A stretch of 64,000 bases of DNA. Source: UBA5951 sp009936885 (lineage in GTDB: Bacteria; Pseudomonadota; Alphaproteobacteria; Puniceispirillales; Puniceispirillaceae). Positions within the stretch are counted from its first letter, which is position 1; every line of letters begins with the position of its first letter. The notes beneath the pieces were generated by a model. It was not told where the DNA came from and did not search any database. It was given only the letters and a program-made list of their open reading frames with translations. This document shows positions 17,923 to 25,878 of this stretch, piece by piece. The stretch is from the NCBI GenBank assembly GCA_937996625.1, contig CALKVA010000007.1:1-64000 (forward strand), in the 5' to 3' direction. A program made the translations under genes and the position numbers.

Positions 17923-19063
17923 AGAATCCCAAGATGGTCAGGAAAAAACCGAAGAGCCCTCCCAACGAAAAATTCAAAAGTCTAAGGAAGATGGCCAAAT
18001 ACTGCAATCTAAAGAGATGTTTGTGTTTACATCTATTGCAATGGGCCTTCTTATTTTTCTTTTTATTCCAGAGATTGCAATTCCAAGTATGAATGAATGG
18101 GGAAAGCTATTCCAAATAGAGAGTAAAGAACAGCTCTCCAACCTTGCTTTTACTCGTTTATATCAAGTTTTTGAGATTATTATCATCATTGCATTATTTT
18201 TGGGAATTCCATTGATGATAGTATGCCTTTTAACACAATTAGCAGTTGGTGGAATTAATTTTGCTCCGAAAGCAGCCGCATTTAAAGGTAGTAAAATCAA
18301 CCCAATCAAGGGATTAAAGCGAATGTTCTCAATGAAAGGACTAGTGGAACTCGCGAAATCTGTGCTTAAAGTTGTCCTTTTAATTGGTCTTGCATCAATT
18401 GTAATCTATATAATGTTACCTCAATTATTGCAGATTTTTCACGGCTCCATAAAAAGCGCATTGGAAATTATGTATTATGCCTTTCCGTTGCTCATTGGAG
18501 TCCTACTCACTGCTTTAGCCATAATAGCTGCGATTGATTATTTCTGGCAACGACATGTTCACATTCAGCAAATAAAAATGACTAAGCAGGAGCTCAAGGA
18601 TGAACATAAACAAACTGATGGATCCCCGGAAGTAAAAGCTAAAATTCGCCGCATGCAAATGGAAAAGTCCCGTGATTCAAGTAAGCAAAGGGAAGCACTT
18701 GAAAACGTATCGAATGCAACAGCTGTGATCACAAATCCTACTCACTTTGCTGTAGCTTTGAAATATAATCCAGGCGAGATAGGCGCACCAACTATTCTTG
18801 CAAAGGGTCAAGGGATTATCGCAAAACAAATTATTGAACGCGCAAATGATAATAAAATCACAATCTTTCGTAGCCCTTTACTCGCCAGAGCGTTATATTT
18901 TACAGGAGAAATTGGACAGGAGATATCCGATAAGCTCTATAATGCAGTTGCTGTGGCGCTTGCTTACATTTATAGAATTGATCAAGGTGAACCAGTTGAA
19001 GAGCCTGAAATTAGCATACCTGATGAATTATCGTTTGATGAATTCGGCAATATAGAAACATAA
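17915..19063 (+). CDS. flhB: Flagellar export switch protein FlhB
   Basis: FlhB is the export gate component that switches substrate specificity from rod/hook to filament. The 382-residue protein has a charged N-terminus (EKTEEPSQRKIQKSKEDGQI) and four membrane segments (about 30-210). The cytoplasmic domain carries the autocleavage motif NPTH (N274-P275-T276-H277). The C-terminal tail (350-382) is acidic. The start is GTG with GGAGGG upstream, inside the end of fliR. Confidence 0.97.
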   Translation: MAEESQDGQEKTEEPSQRKIQKSKEDGQILQSKEMFVFTSIAMGLLIFLFIPEIAIPSMNEWGKLFQIESKEQLSNLAFTRLYQVFEIIIIIALFLGIPLMIVCLLTQLAVGGINFAPKAAAFKGSKINPIKGLKRMFSMKGLVELAKSVLKVVLLIGLASIVIYIMLPQLLQIFHGSIKSALEIMYYAFPLLIGVLLTALAIIAAIDYFWQRHVHIQQIKMTKQELKDEHKQTDGSPEVKAKIRRMQMEKSRDSSKQREALENVSNATAVITNPTHFAVALKYNPGEIGAPTILAKGQGIIAKQIIERANDNKITIFRSPLLARALYFTGEIGQEISDKLYNAVAVALAYIYRIDQGEPVEEPEISIPDELSFDEFGNIET

Positions 19064-19111
19064 GTTTTATTTTGATAACATTGTAAAAAATAGTTTTAGG
19101 TTAAAGGAACA

Positions 19112-19330
19112 ATGGCACGCAATCCGAAAAGTATTGGCGAGATGATCTCCACCCTCACCTTTTTTGGTGTGGCGGTGGCGTGTGTAATTCAGGCCATTGA
19201 ATTTCACGAGGCAGAACTTCTGTTTAGAAGTTATGTAAGTACCTTTGCTGGACTTTTATGTCTGCTAGGCGGATTACGATTTTTTATCGCTGACATGATG
19301 AAAATTGTTAAGAAAAGAGTTCGCAAATGA
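19112..19330 (+). CDS. Small two-helix membrane protein downstream of flhB
   Basis: This is a 72-residue protein of unknown function. Two membrane helices (about 10-27 and 40-58) are connected by a short acidic loop, with a basic C-terminus (KKRVRK) that predicts both ends in the cytoplasm. A good ribosome binding site (AAAGGA) lies before the ATG. It overlaps the next gene by 4 nt and probably continues the fliO-flhB transcript, which hints at a motility-linked role. I do not recognise the family. Confidence 0.75.
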   Translation: MARNPKSIGEMISTLTFFGVAVACVIQAIEFHEAELLFRSYVSTFAGLLCLLGGLRFFIADMMKIVKKRVRK

Positions 19331-19575
19331 GTTCCTCAAAAAATACACAAGAGCAAACCTCAATTGGCAGCGAACATGTGAATTGCTACCGGTGCGAATA
19401 TTTATATATCACACATGAGAAAAATAGGCGTTACGGATGCAGAAAATTTGGCTTTAAGGGACCTTATTTTCCCTCCGTTACGGTGTTTTCTACAACTGGC
19501 ACGAAATGTGCTTATTTCAAACTGAAAAAACGGCTTCAAGATAGCAAGTCGTTGTCAAACCAATCCAGGGGTTGA
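19327..19575 (+). CDS. Small cysteine-rich protein of unknown function
   Basis: This is an 82-residue soluble protein with CYRC (19-22), RYGCRKFGFKGPYFPS (about 36-51) and a late Cys (about 62), a four-cysteine pattern suggesting one metal site. Similar small proteins of the form CxxCxxFYxTxDxxxPxGC-x-x-FGFKS occur in other Proteobacteria. I recall them from memory, some mislabelled as uracil-DNA glycosylase. It is coupled to its upstream neighbour by an ATGA overlap. Function is unknown; location suggests a link to the flagellar operon. Confidence 0.75.
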   Translation: MSSSKNTQEQTSIGSEHVNCYRCEYLYITHEKNRRYGCRKFGFKGPYFPSVTVFSTTGTKCAYFKLKKRLQDSKSLSNQSRG

Positions 19576-19577
19576 GA

Positions 19578-20315
19578 ATGAGTACGGATTATAATGCGGT
19601 TCAAGAAAGCATCAAAATTGCCCTTGATGCAGCCGATGCGGCAACAGATGTTACTGCTGAGTATAATAAGATTAGACGCGACCATAAGAAGTTGGAGGAT
19701 TCCATGAAACAATCCCAGCGATTTATTTCCATCATTTTCGCAAGTTCCGTAGCGGCTGCTATCGCCGCATTAGTATTTGCTGGATTAATATATTTTCGAA
19801 CCTTATCAGAACTATCCACGATGACGACAACGAGCAGAGAAGCCCTTATTGTATTCGCTGAGAATGTTGATAACATGAATAGCTCACTTGAACGTCTCGA
19901 AGTTTCTCTTGAAACCCAGACGGAGCTTGTCTCGTTAAATGAAACATTAATTAATGAGTTAAGCTCGCTTAAACAGACTATCGCTGACTCTAATACGACA
20001 ATGGCTGCTAAACTAGATATGACTGCAAACGCACTCACAACGAGCAACGGTTCTCTTGCAGAATCGCTCACTAAAGCAATTGCAAATGAATTAAATAGTC
20101 AAAATCGTAAATTGTTTGGGCAATTGCAGAAAATTGAGAGCCTGACCATTGATTCAACATCTCAATTATCGGCTCGTATGGCAAGTGACCAAACACTATC
20201 GAAAGTAGCGGGAAGCCAGCAAGTGCTTGCCAAGCGACTAGATGGTCTAACAAAACAAAACCAACAAATATTGCAACAGATGGAAACACGCGACAACAAA
20301 ATCACCTTTCCGTAA
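19578..20315 (+). CDS. Single-pass membrane protein with long coiled coil
   Basis: This protein of about 245 residues is of unknown function. An N-terminal cytoplasmic helix (1-48) is followed by one membrane helix (about 49-72). A long region rich in Ser, Thr, Leu, Asn and Gln (75-240) has heptad character and probably forms an extended periplasmic coiled coil. I chose the ATG at 19578 because AGGGG lies 9 nt upstream; a TTG at 19572 would add two residues. It sits 2 nt after the Cys-rich gene, in the same run. The topology recalls tethering or sensor-rod proteins, but no family is recognised. Confidence 0.75.
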   Translation: MSTDYNAVQESIKIALDAADAATDVTAEYNKIRRDHKKLEDSMKQSQRFISIIFASSVAAAIAALVFAGLIYFRTLSELSTMTTTSREALIVFAENVDNMNSSLERLEVSLETQTELVSLNETLINELSSLKQTIADSNTTMAAKLDMTANALTTSNGSLAESLTKAIANELNSQNRKLFGQLQKIESLTIDSTSQLSARMASDQTLSKVAGSQQVLAKRLDGLTKQNQQILQQMETRDNKITFP

Positions 20316-20353
20316 CTTAGCTCTGTAAGTCTCGATTGATAGGATTCTAACTG

Positions 20354-21196
20354 ATGGTATTAGCAGATGAGACACCTCATGAAGAGCAAACTGTAAATCA
20401 GAACTTTTCATCCCCAATAAGCGACGATAAAACAAGCCGAAAAGTCGGCGATAGTTTTATTTGCATTAAAGAAGTTCGTTCTGTTTCGCGCGCAAAAGCG
20501 CTTCGATTAAAAATTGGTGATGTTATTGTTGGTATTGAAGGCAACGCCTTTAATGGTTCTATTGAAGAATTTCTTGATATTTGTGATGAAATTGACGAAC
20601 AAAATGGCGCACTGCTTACGATTTGGAGAGAAGGCACTATCTTTAACCTCATAATTTATGGGCCTCTTGGATGTGTGTTTGAATTCACCCCAGAAGATAT
20701 AACGATAAAACTTCACGAATTACTCCCTGACGTAGAGATGGGAGAGGTTGGCGAATATGTTACATTTGAGCTTCTTCGAAATATTAAGAGCGAGTGTGAT
20801 GTATTTGATACCAGAGTATCTCAGCTAGGGGTTTTTCTACCTCCAGTTTGGCTTATTCAACAAAGATTGTGGGAGCCTCTGATAGCTACGCTCGTGATAT
20901 ATGCTGTTACTTTTTCAGTCCACTGGGCTTTGTTTGTAATAGCCACCATCTTATTAGCACTTTATTTTCGCAAGGCTCAGCTCGTATTGCTTCGCAGTTT
21001 CAGCTTACATAAAGAAAAACAAATCTGGATGATTATTGCTGCCAAATCTATGTTTGATGCTCAAAAAATCGCCCGATTATTTGATGATAGAATTACATTC
21101 AGACCTGATGTAATAGGCCCGCCTCAACCACCTGAGATAGAACCCGCTAAGAAGCAAAAAAAGAAAAAACGGAAATCTGCAATTCCTGGGATGTAG
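20354..21196 (+). CDS. PDZ-like domain membrane protein, last gene of the flagellar island
   Basis: This is a 280-residue protein. Residues 28-100 resemble a PDZ fold (VRSVSRAKALRLKIGDVIVG then IEGNAFNGS and a late LTIWREGTIFNL strand), with no signal peptide. A soluble linker follows, then one long or two short membrane segments (about 172-200). The basic tail KKQKKKKRKS lies near the C-terminus. With the PDZ-like part before the membrane helices and no signal peptide, it probably faces the cytoplasm. Function is unknown. It starts 38 nt after the coiled-coil gene and ends the collinear run. Confidence 0.75.
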   Translation: MVLADETPHEEQTVNQNFSSPISDDKTSRKVGDSFICIKEVRSVSRAKALRLKIGDVIVGIEGNAFNGSIEEFLDICDEIDEQNGALLTIWREGTIFNLIIYGPLGCVFEFTPEDITIKLHELLPDVEMGEVGEYVTFELLRNIKSECDVFDTRVSQLGVFLPPVWLIQQRLWEPLIATLVIYAVTFSVHWALFVIATILLALYFRKAQLVLLRSFSLHKEKQIWMIIAAKSMFDAQKIARLFDDRITFRPDVIGPPQPPEIEPAKKQKKKKRKSAIPGM

Positions 21197-21238
21197 GATA
21201 CACCCTGTCTTTAAATGATAATAATATGTTTTATCTGT

Positions 21239-21315
21239 TGGTGGGCCCGGCAGGACTCGAACCTGCAACAACACGGTTATGAGCCGTGGGTTCTAACCAA
21301 TTGAACTACAGGCCC
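21239..21315 (-). tRNA. tRNA with anticodon CAU (Met elongator or Ile2)
   Basis: The minus strand reads as a full cloverleaf. The acceptor stem is GGGCCTG paired with CGGGCCC (one T-G pair), the D arm carries AATTGGTTAG, and the anticodon stem is CACGG/CCGTG with loop CTCATAA. The T arm is GCAGG-TTCGAGT-CCTGC, the discriminator is A, and CCA is encoded. The G1-C72 pair and the lack of three consecutive GC pairs in the anticodon stem argue against the initiator. A CAU anticodon can be elongator methionine or lysidine-modified isoleucine-2, and I cannot decide between these from sequence. Confidence 0.93.
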
Positions 21316-21328
21316 AGAACAGATAACA

Positions 21329-23305
21329 TTAATGCTCCAGAAAACTTCTTAATTTTCTAGAACGCGAAGGATGTTTAAGCTTCCTGAGCGCTTTCGCCTC
21401 AATCTGCCTAATTCTCTCTCTGGTAACAGAGAATTGTTGTCCAACCTCCTCTAGCGTGTGGTCTGTATTCATACCAATGCCGAAGCGCATGCGCAAGACA
21501 CGTTCTTCTCGAGGGGTCAAACTTGCCAAAACTCTGGTAGTAGTCTCTCTCAAATTAGAATGGATGGCAGCTTCTAGCGGCTGGATAGCATTTTTATCTT
21601 CAATAAAATCGCCTAATTGGCTGTCATCTTCATCTCCAATAGGCGTTTCAAGACTAATGGGCTCTTTAGCAATTTTCATTACTTTGCGAACCTTATCAAG
21701 AGGCATTGACAATTTCTCAGATAGCTCCTCTGGGGTAGGCTCTCTGCCTATCTCATGCAACATTTGGCGCGATGTACGCACAAGTTTGTTGATCGTCTCT
21801 ATCATGTGAACTGGAATTCGAATAGTTCTTGCTTGGTCAGCAATAGACCTTGTTATGGCTTGTCTTATCCACCATGTAGCATAGGTTGAGAATTTGTAAC
21901 CACGTCTATATTCAAATTTATCAACAGCCTTCATAAGGCCAATATTGCCTTCTTGAATGAGATCCAGAAACTGCAATCCACGGTTGGTATATTTTTTTGC
22001 AATCGAAATCACTAGCCTGAGGTTGGCTTCAACCATTTCTTTTTTCGCGCGTGCTGCCTCTCTCTGACCACGTTTAATGGTCAAAAACACCTCTTTAAAT
22101 TCTGGAATTGATAACCCTACATCTTCTACTAATATAGATATCTTACCTCTAATTTCTGAGACTTTATCCCAATGCAAATCCTTTAGTTTCTGCCAGGCTT
22201 TTGTCTTATATTTAGGGTGAGGCCAAATTTCATCTAATTCATGCCCTGACCACGCTTCCAGAAACTGAGCTCTGGGGATACCACTGCCTGTAGCAACAGA
22301 CATGAACTGACCTTCTAATGAGGTGAGATGCTTACTAAGCTCTGATAGCTGCGAGGACAATGCCTCAAGCCTACTCGCATTAAGATATATGTTTTGCATT
22401 TGCTCTGCCAACAATATGCGTTTTGATTGCAATTTCTGAAATTCATCTTCGCTAAGTTCTTCGCCTGCAAGTTGTCTCTCTTGAAGGGATTCATAAATTT
22501 TAAACGTACCTGCAATTTCATTCAAAGTTGCCATAACATCGTCAAAAACAGCCTCTTCCATTGCTGCCAGCGATAATGTTAAATCATCTCCATCATCTCC
22601 ATCATCAGAATCCGAACTCTCTTCGGAACCTTCCTCGTCAGAGGATAATTCGTCTGTTTCATCCTCTTCTTCTTCATCTTCATCAGAAAGTTCGTTAACG
22701 ACAGCGATATTATGCGCAGGCAGGGCAGAAATCACCGACATATCTTGAATTGGGGTGCCATTCAGCTTTGTGTAAGTAGTATCAAGATCAATAATATCTC
22801 TTAGCGGCACGCCGCCTTCTGTGATTTGCTGTTGCCATTGCAGAAGTGCCCTTATTGTAAGCGGGCCTTCGCAAATTCCGCCAATCATCATTTCTCGGCC
22901 TGCTTCAATCCGCTTGGCTATTGCGATTTCACCTTCACGTGACAATAGCTCAACAGAGCCCATTTCTCGCAAATACATTCGCACTGGATCATCAGAGCCA
23001 GCACTATCATTATCTGATACATTTCCAGTTGCGGCTTCAGTTTCATTTTCTTCAGGGTTAGTTTCTTCCTGTTCAGGTGATTCTACAACTGAAACTCCCA
23101 TTTCTGAGAGAGCAGACATTACGTCTTCAATTTGCTCCGAGGTAAGCTCTTCTTGTGGAAGCGCTGCGTTTAACTCATCATGGGTAACAAAGCCTGCACT
23201 TTGGCCCTTTTTGATAAGTGACTTGATTTTTGAGTTATTAGTATCGAGCACAGGCGCATCCGGCGCCTCTGCTGCAACGGTAGCCGCAGCTTGTTTTCTT
23301 GCCAT
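21329..23305 (-). CDS. rpoD: RNA polymerase primary sigma factor (sigma-70)
   Basis: RpoD directs RNA polymerase to housekeeping promoters. The 658-residue protein has a region 1.1 near the N-terminus (25-100), region 1.2 (DPVRMYLREMG) and a non-conserved insert with a strongly acidic stretch (about 205-250). Regions 2.1-2.4 are intact (LVISIAKKYTNRGLQFLDLIQEGN and YKFSTYATWWIRQAITRSIA). Region 3, region 4.2 with helix-turn-helix TLEEVGQQFSVTRERIRQIE, and a basic tail complete it. It follows dnaG by 51 nt on the same strand, the classical dnaG-rpoD arrangement. Confidence 0.98.
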   Translation of the reverse strand: MARKQAAATVAAEAPDAPVLDTNNSKIKSLIKKGQSAGFVTHDELNAALPQEELTSEQIEDVMSALSEMGVSVVESPEQEETNPEENETEAATGNVSDNDSAGSDDPVRMYLREMGSVELLSREGEIAIAKRIEAGREMMIGGICEGPLTIRALLQWQQQITEGGVPLRDIIDLDTTYTKLNGTPIQDMSVISALPAHNIAVVNELSDEDEEEEDETDELSSDEEGSEESSDSDDGDDGDDLTLSLAAMEEAVFDDVMATLNEIAGTFKIYESLQERQLAGEELSEDEFQKLQSKRILLAEQMQNIYLNASRLEALSSQLSELSKHLTSLEGQFMSVATGSGIPRAQFLEAWSGHELDEIWPHPKYKTKAWQKLKDLHWDKVSEIRGKISILVEDVGLSIPEFKEVFLTIKRGQREAARAKKEMVEANLRLVISIAKKYTNRGLQFLDLIQEGNIGLMKAVDKFEYRRGYKFSTYATWWIRQAITRSIADQARTIRIPVHMIETINKLVRTSRQMLHEIGREPTPEELSEKLSMPLDKVRKVMKIAKEPISLETPIGDEDDSQLGDFIEDKNAIQPLEAAIHSNLRETTTRVLASLTPREERVLRMRFGIGMNTDHTLEEVGQQFSVTRERIRQIEAKALRKLKHPSRSRKLRSFLEH

Positions 23306-23356
23306 CGATTTTAATCCTCCAGATCACCACGCCGCAGGCTAGCAATCAGCTTAAAC

Positions 23357-25024
23357 CTATAAACGCCGCCTTGGTGTCAGAGACAACGTAATAATTTCAT
23401 CAATCTTTCGCCTAGCTTCATCCATATCAATGTCTGCTTTTTTTCGGTTCAACCAAAGTTCAGCTGTTGTCTCATCAATTTGAATAAGTAAGTCTTTATA
23501 CCCCAGCTTAAGTAAATGATATCTAATCCTTTCTTCGTCAAGATCTGGGTCGCGAATTAAAACATCAAATAGATGATTTTTCATTTTTTCGCAATCCAAA
23601 TTACCAAAATCTAACTCAGAAAGGGTTTCTATTGTATCAATGGTGATTTGCGGGAATGCTATTAATAATCCAAGTAGTGTTTGAACCCGCCTCAAAGCGC
23701 CTGTTTTAGGTCTTCTAATAGATGGGTAAATTCCCACCCTAAAAGGCGCATTACCGCCTCTACTTACCGCGCGCATGGATTGTATCCTTCGCTCTATTTC
23801 ATCTCCAAAAGCGGCACGTGTTTGATTATGTCCTATTGTGCGAACTAATCTTCTTATTTCCTGCCAGAATGTAGCACGTTGTTCAGGCTGGCTTAAATCA
23901 TACAAAGCTGCTTTGCGCGACCAAGATGCATCCACCAATGAGGCGGCAGTCCCGATAATTCGCAATAATCCGTTGCCGCCTTCAGCCTTGAGAATATCAT
24001 CAGGATCCATGCCCTCTGGCAGGGTTGCTATTCTGACAGACTTACCAGGTTCCAGAATTGGTAAAATACGCTCTATGGCTTTACCAGCCGCATTCTGGCC
24101 AGCTATATCCCCATCAAAGCATAAAATAGGCTCATCATGCAATTTCCAGACAAGCGCTATCTGCTCTTCTGTAAGGGCTGTGCCGAGAGGCGCTAATGCG
24201 GCTGCTTTTTGAGATGCTGTTACCGCAATTACGTCCATATATCCTTCTACCAATAATAATGGAAGATTGCGTCTTACTCTCTCCCTTGCTTGAGGCCACC
24301 CATATAGGACAGATTTTTTTGAAAAACTTGGACTATCCGGCGAATTTAAGTATTTTGGCTGTGCTTCCCCCATAGCTCTTGCCCCAAAAGCGATAACTTG
24401 GCCTTTTCTATTTTCAATCGGGAAGATAACCCTGTCCCTAAAATAATCATATTTTTGCCCATCACGTTCTGAAATGCCTGTAAGGCCTGCCAATTTGGAT
24501 ATTTCTGCGCCATATCCTTTTTGCTGAAGATGTGCATAAAGACCTGAAGGTGGGGCATATCCAAGGCGAAACTCAGCTATAATTTGATCAGAAACCCCTC
24601 GGTCTCTAAGATAATCTTGCGCCCTTTGTCCATCAATTTTTCGCAAATTTCCTTGAAAAAAACTGCCTGCATAATCAAGGCAAGATAACAGGTTTTTATG
24701 GCGTTCTTGTTTGGCTTTATCTATCGGTCCGATTTCAGGCATTTGCACTCCAGCTATGCCTGCCAGCTCGCGCACTGATTCGATAAAATCAAGGCCATCT
24801 GTTTCGCGAAGATAGCTGATGGCATCCCCGCTTACCCCGCATCCAAAACAATGATAAAACCCCTCATCATCATTTACATTAAAAGAAGGTGTTTTCTCGC
24901 CGTGAAAAGGACAAAGCCCTACGAATCTAGACCCTTTTTTTATGAGTTTCACCCGCTTTCCTATAATACTAGAAAGGCTGATATGGTTTTGAAGATTTTC
25001 AAGAAATTCAGGCGTGATAGTCAT
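23357..25024 (-). CDS. dnaG: DNA primase
   Basis: DnaG makes RNA primers for chromosome replication. The 555-residue protein has the N-terminal CHC2 zinc finger (CPFHGEKTPSFNV then HCFGCG, about 38-64). The TOPRIM core follows (LLVEGYMDVIAV near 253-264 and FDGDIAGQNAA near 303-313). The C-terminal helicase-binding domain (from about 430) is short. Total length is slightly below the usual 580-620. It is followed by rpoD and preceded by a YqeY-type gene, all on the minus strand. Confidence 0.97.
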   Translation of the reverse strand: MTITPEFLENLQNHISLSSIIGKRVKLIKKGSRFVGLCPFHGEKTPSFNVNDDEGFYHCFGCGVSGDAISYLRETDGLDFIESVRELAGIAGVQMPEIGPIDKAKQERHKNLLSCLDYAGSFFQGNLRKIDGQRAQDYLRDRGVSDQIIAEFRLGYAPPSGLYAHLQQKGYGAEISKLAGLTGISERDGQKYDYFRDRVIFPIENRKGQVIAFGARAMGEAQPKYLNSPDSPSFSKKSVLYGWPQARERVRRNLPLLLVEGYMDVIAVTASQKAAALAPLGTALTEEQIALVWKLHDEPILCFDGDIAGQNAAGKAIERILPILEPGKSVRIATLPEGMDPDDILKAEGGNGLLRIIGTAASLVDASWSRKAALYDLSQPEQRATFWQEIRRLVRTIGHNQTRAAFGDEIERRIQSMRAVSRGGNAPFRVGIYPSIRRPKTGALRRVQTLLGLLIAFPQITIDTIETLSELDFGNLDCEKMKNHLFDVLIRDPDLDEERIRYHLLKLGYKDLLIQIDETTAELWLNRKKADIDMDEARRKIDEIITLSLTPRRRL

Positions 25025-25125
25025 GAAAAATGTGATAACTTTTGTGAATTATTCGCAAAATTGTGAGAATCTCAAAATGTGAGACTCTAATAATAACCAT
25101 AACTCAACTCAAAGAGCAAAATTTA

Positions 25126-25611
25126 TCACCATCCGTCCTTGGATAAATCCATCAACGCGGTTTTTATCTGTGCACTAATTTTGCTAAAATCCATTTTGCC
25201 AGCATATTCATGCTTAAGATATGCCATGACTTTTCCCATATCTTTTACCGAAACAGCGCTGGTTTGCGAAATCGCCGTCTCTAATGCGGTGATAATTTCA
25301 CCCTCCCCTAATTGCTCTGGCAAGAATTCTTGAATTATTTTTATTTCTTTTTCTTCTGTCTCAGCTAGTTCCGCACGACCAGCATCACGGTACATAGCAG
25401 ACGATTCGCGCCGTTGCTTAATCATAGTTTGCAACATGCTCAAAATTTCATCATCACTGATGCCTTCAGACACACCATTTCCCCGCGCCGTAATATCTCT
25501 ATCTTTAAGCGCGGCAGCAATGAGCCTGATTGTAGATAACGCAATTTTATCGCCAGCTTTAAGTGCGTCCTTCATAGAACGCGATATCTCATCTCTCATA
25601 GGTACTATCAA
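25126..25611 (-). CDS. GatB/YqeY domain protein
   Basis: This is a 161-residue YqeY-family protein, a stand-alone version of the C-terminal domain of the GatB amidotransferase subunit. It shows the family sequence SRSMKDALKAGDKIALSTIRLI, a middle RESSAMYRDAGRAELAETEEKEI and the PEQL motif. The true start may be the ATG at 25599 (MRDEIS). YqeY commonly precedes dnaG-rpoD in alphaproteobacteria. Its function may relate to tRNA amidation but is not established. Confidence 0.92.
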   Translation of the reverse strand: MIVPMRDEISRSMKDALKAGDKIALSTIRLIAAALKDRDITARGNGVSEGISDDEILSMLQTMIKQRRESSAMYRDAGRAELAETEEKEIKIIQEFLPEQLGEGEIITALETAISQTSAVSVKDMGKVMAYLKHEYAGKMDFSKISAQIKTALMDLSKDGW

Positions 25612-25830
25612 TCTTTATAGTTTAAGTTCAATGGATGAATTTTTTCATTCCATACTAAACACAAGCAAATCTGGCAAGGGGATGTTAAATTTAACCTGTG
25701 ATATTCTCAATGATGCCCTTGACCTTCTCATCTTAGTTTTGTAGAAAACCAAAGTTTTGCTATTTAAAGAAACTCCTATCGTATTTTATAGAAAAAGAAA
25801 CATAAAATTTGATTGATGTTAAATAGTTAA

Positions 25831-25865
25831 ACCCCTAAGTAATCCTGAAAATCCTTTCAAGGGGT
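25831..25865 (+). promoter_or_regulatory. Inverted repeat in the carA leader, overlapping the ribosome binding site
   Basis: ACCCCT (25831-25836) can pair with AGGGGT (25860-25865), leaving 23 nt between the arms. The right arm contains the only purine-rich Shine-Dalgarno-like word (AAGGGG) before the carA ATG at 25879. A fold here would hide the ribosome binding site. The stem is only 6 bp, so this is a possible, not demonstrated, leader control element. Confidence 0.35.
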
Positions 25866-25878
25866 ATATAAAAAAATC

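Noticed and set aside
21077..21274. 65-codon minus-strand frame overlapping the tRNA
   Set aside because: Its N-terminal part is the translated tRNA T arm; this is a standard tRNA artefact.
22821..23342. 173-codon plus-strand frame opposite rpoD
   Set aside because: It is complementary to the acidic N-terminal region of rpoD, giving Ser-rich low-complexity sequence.
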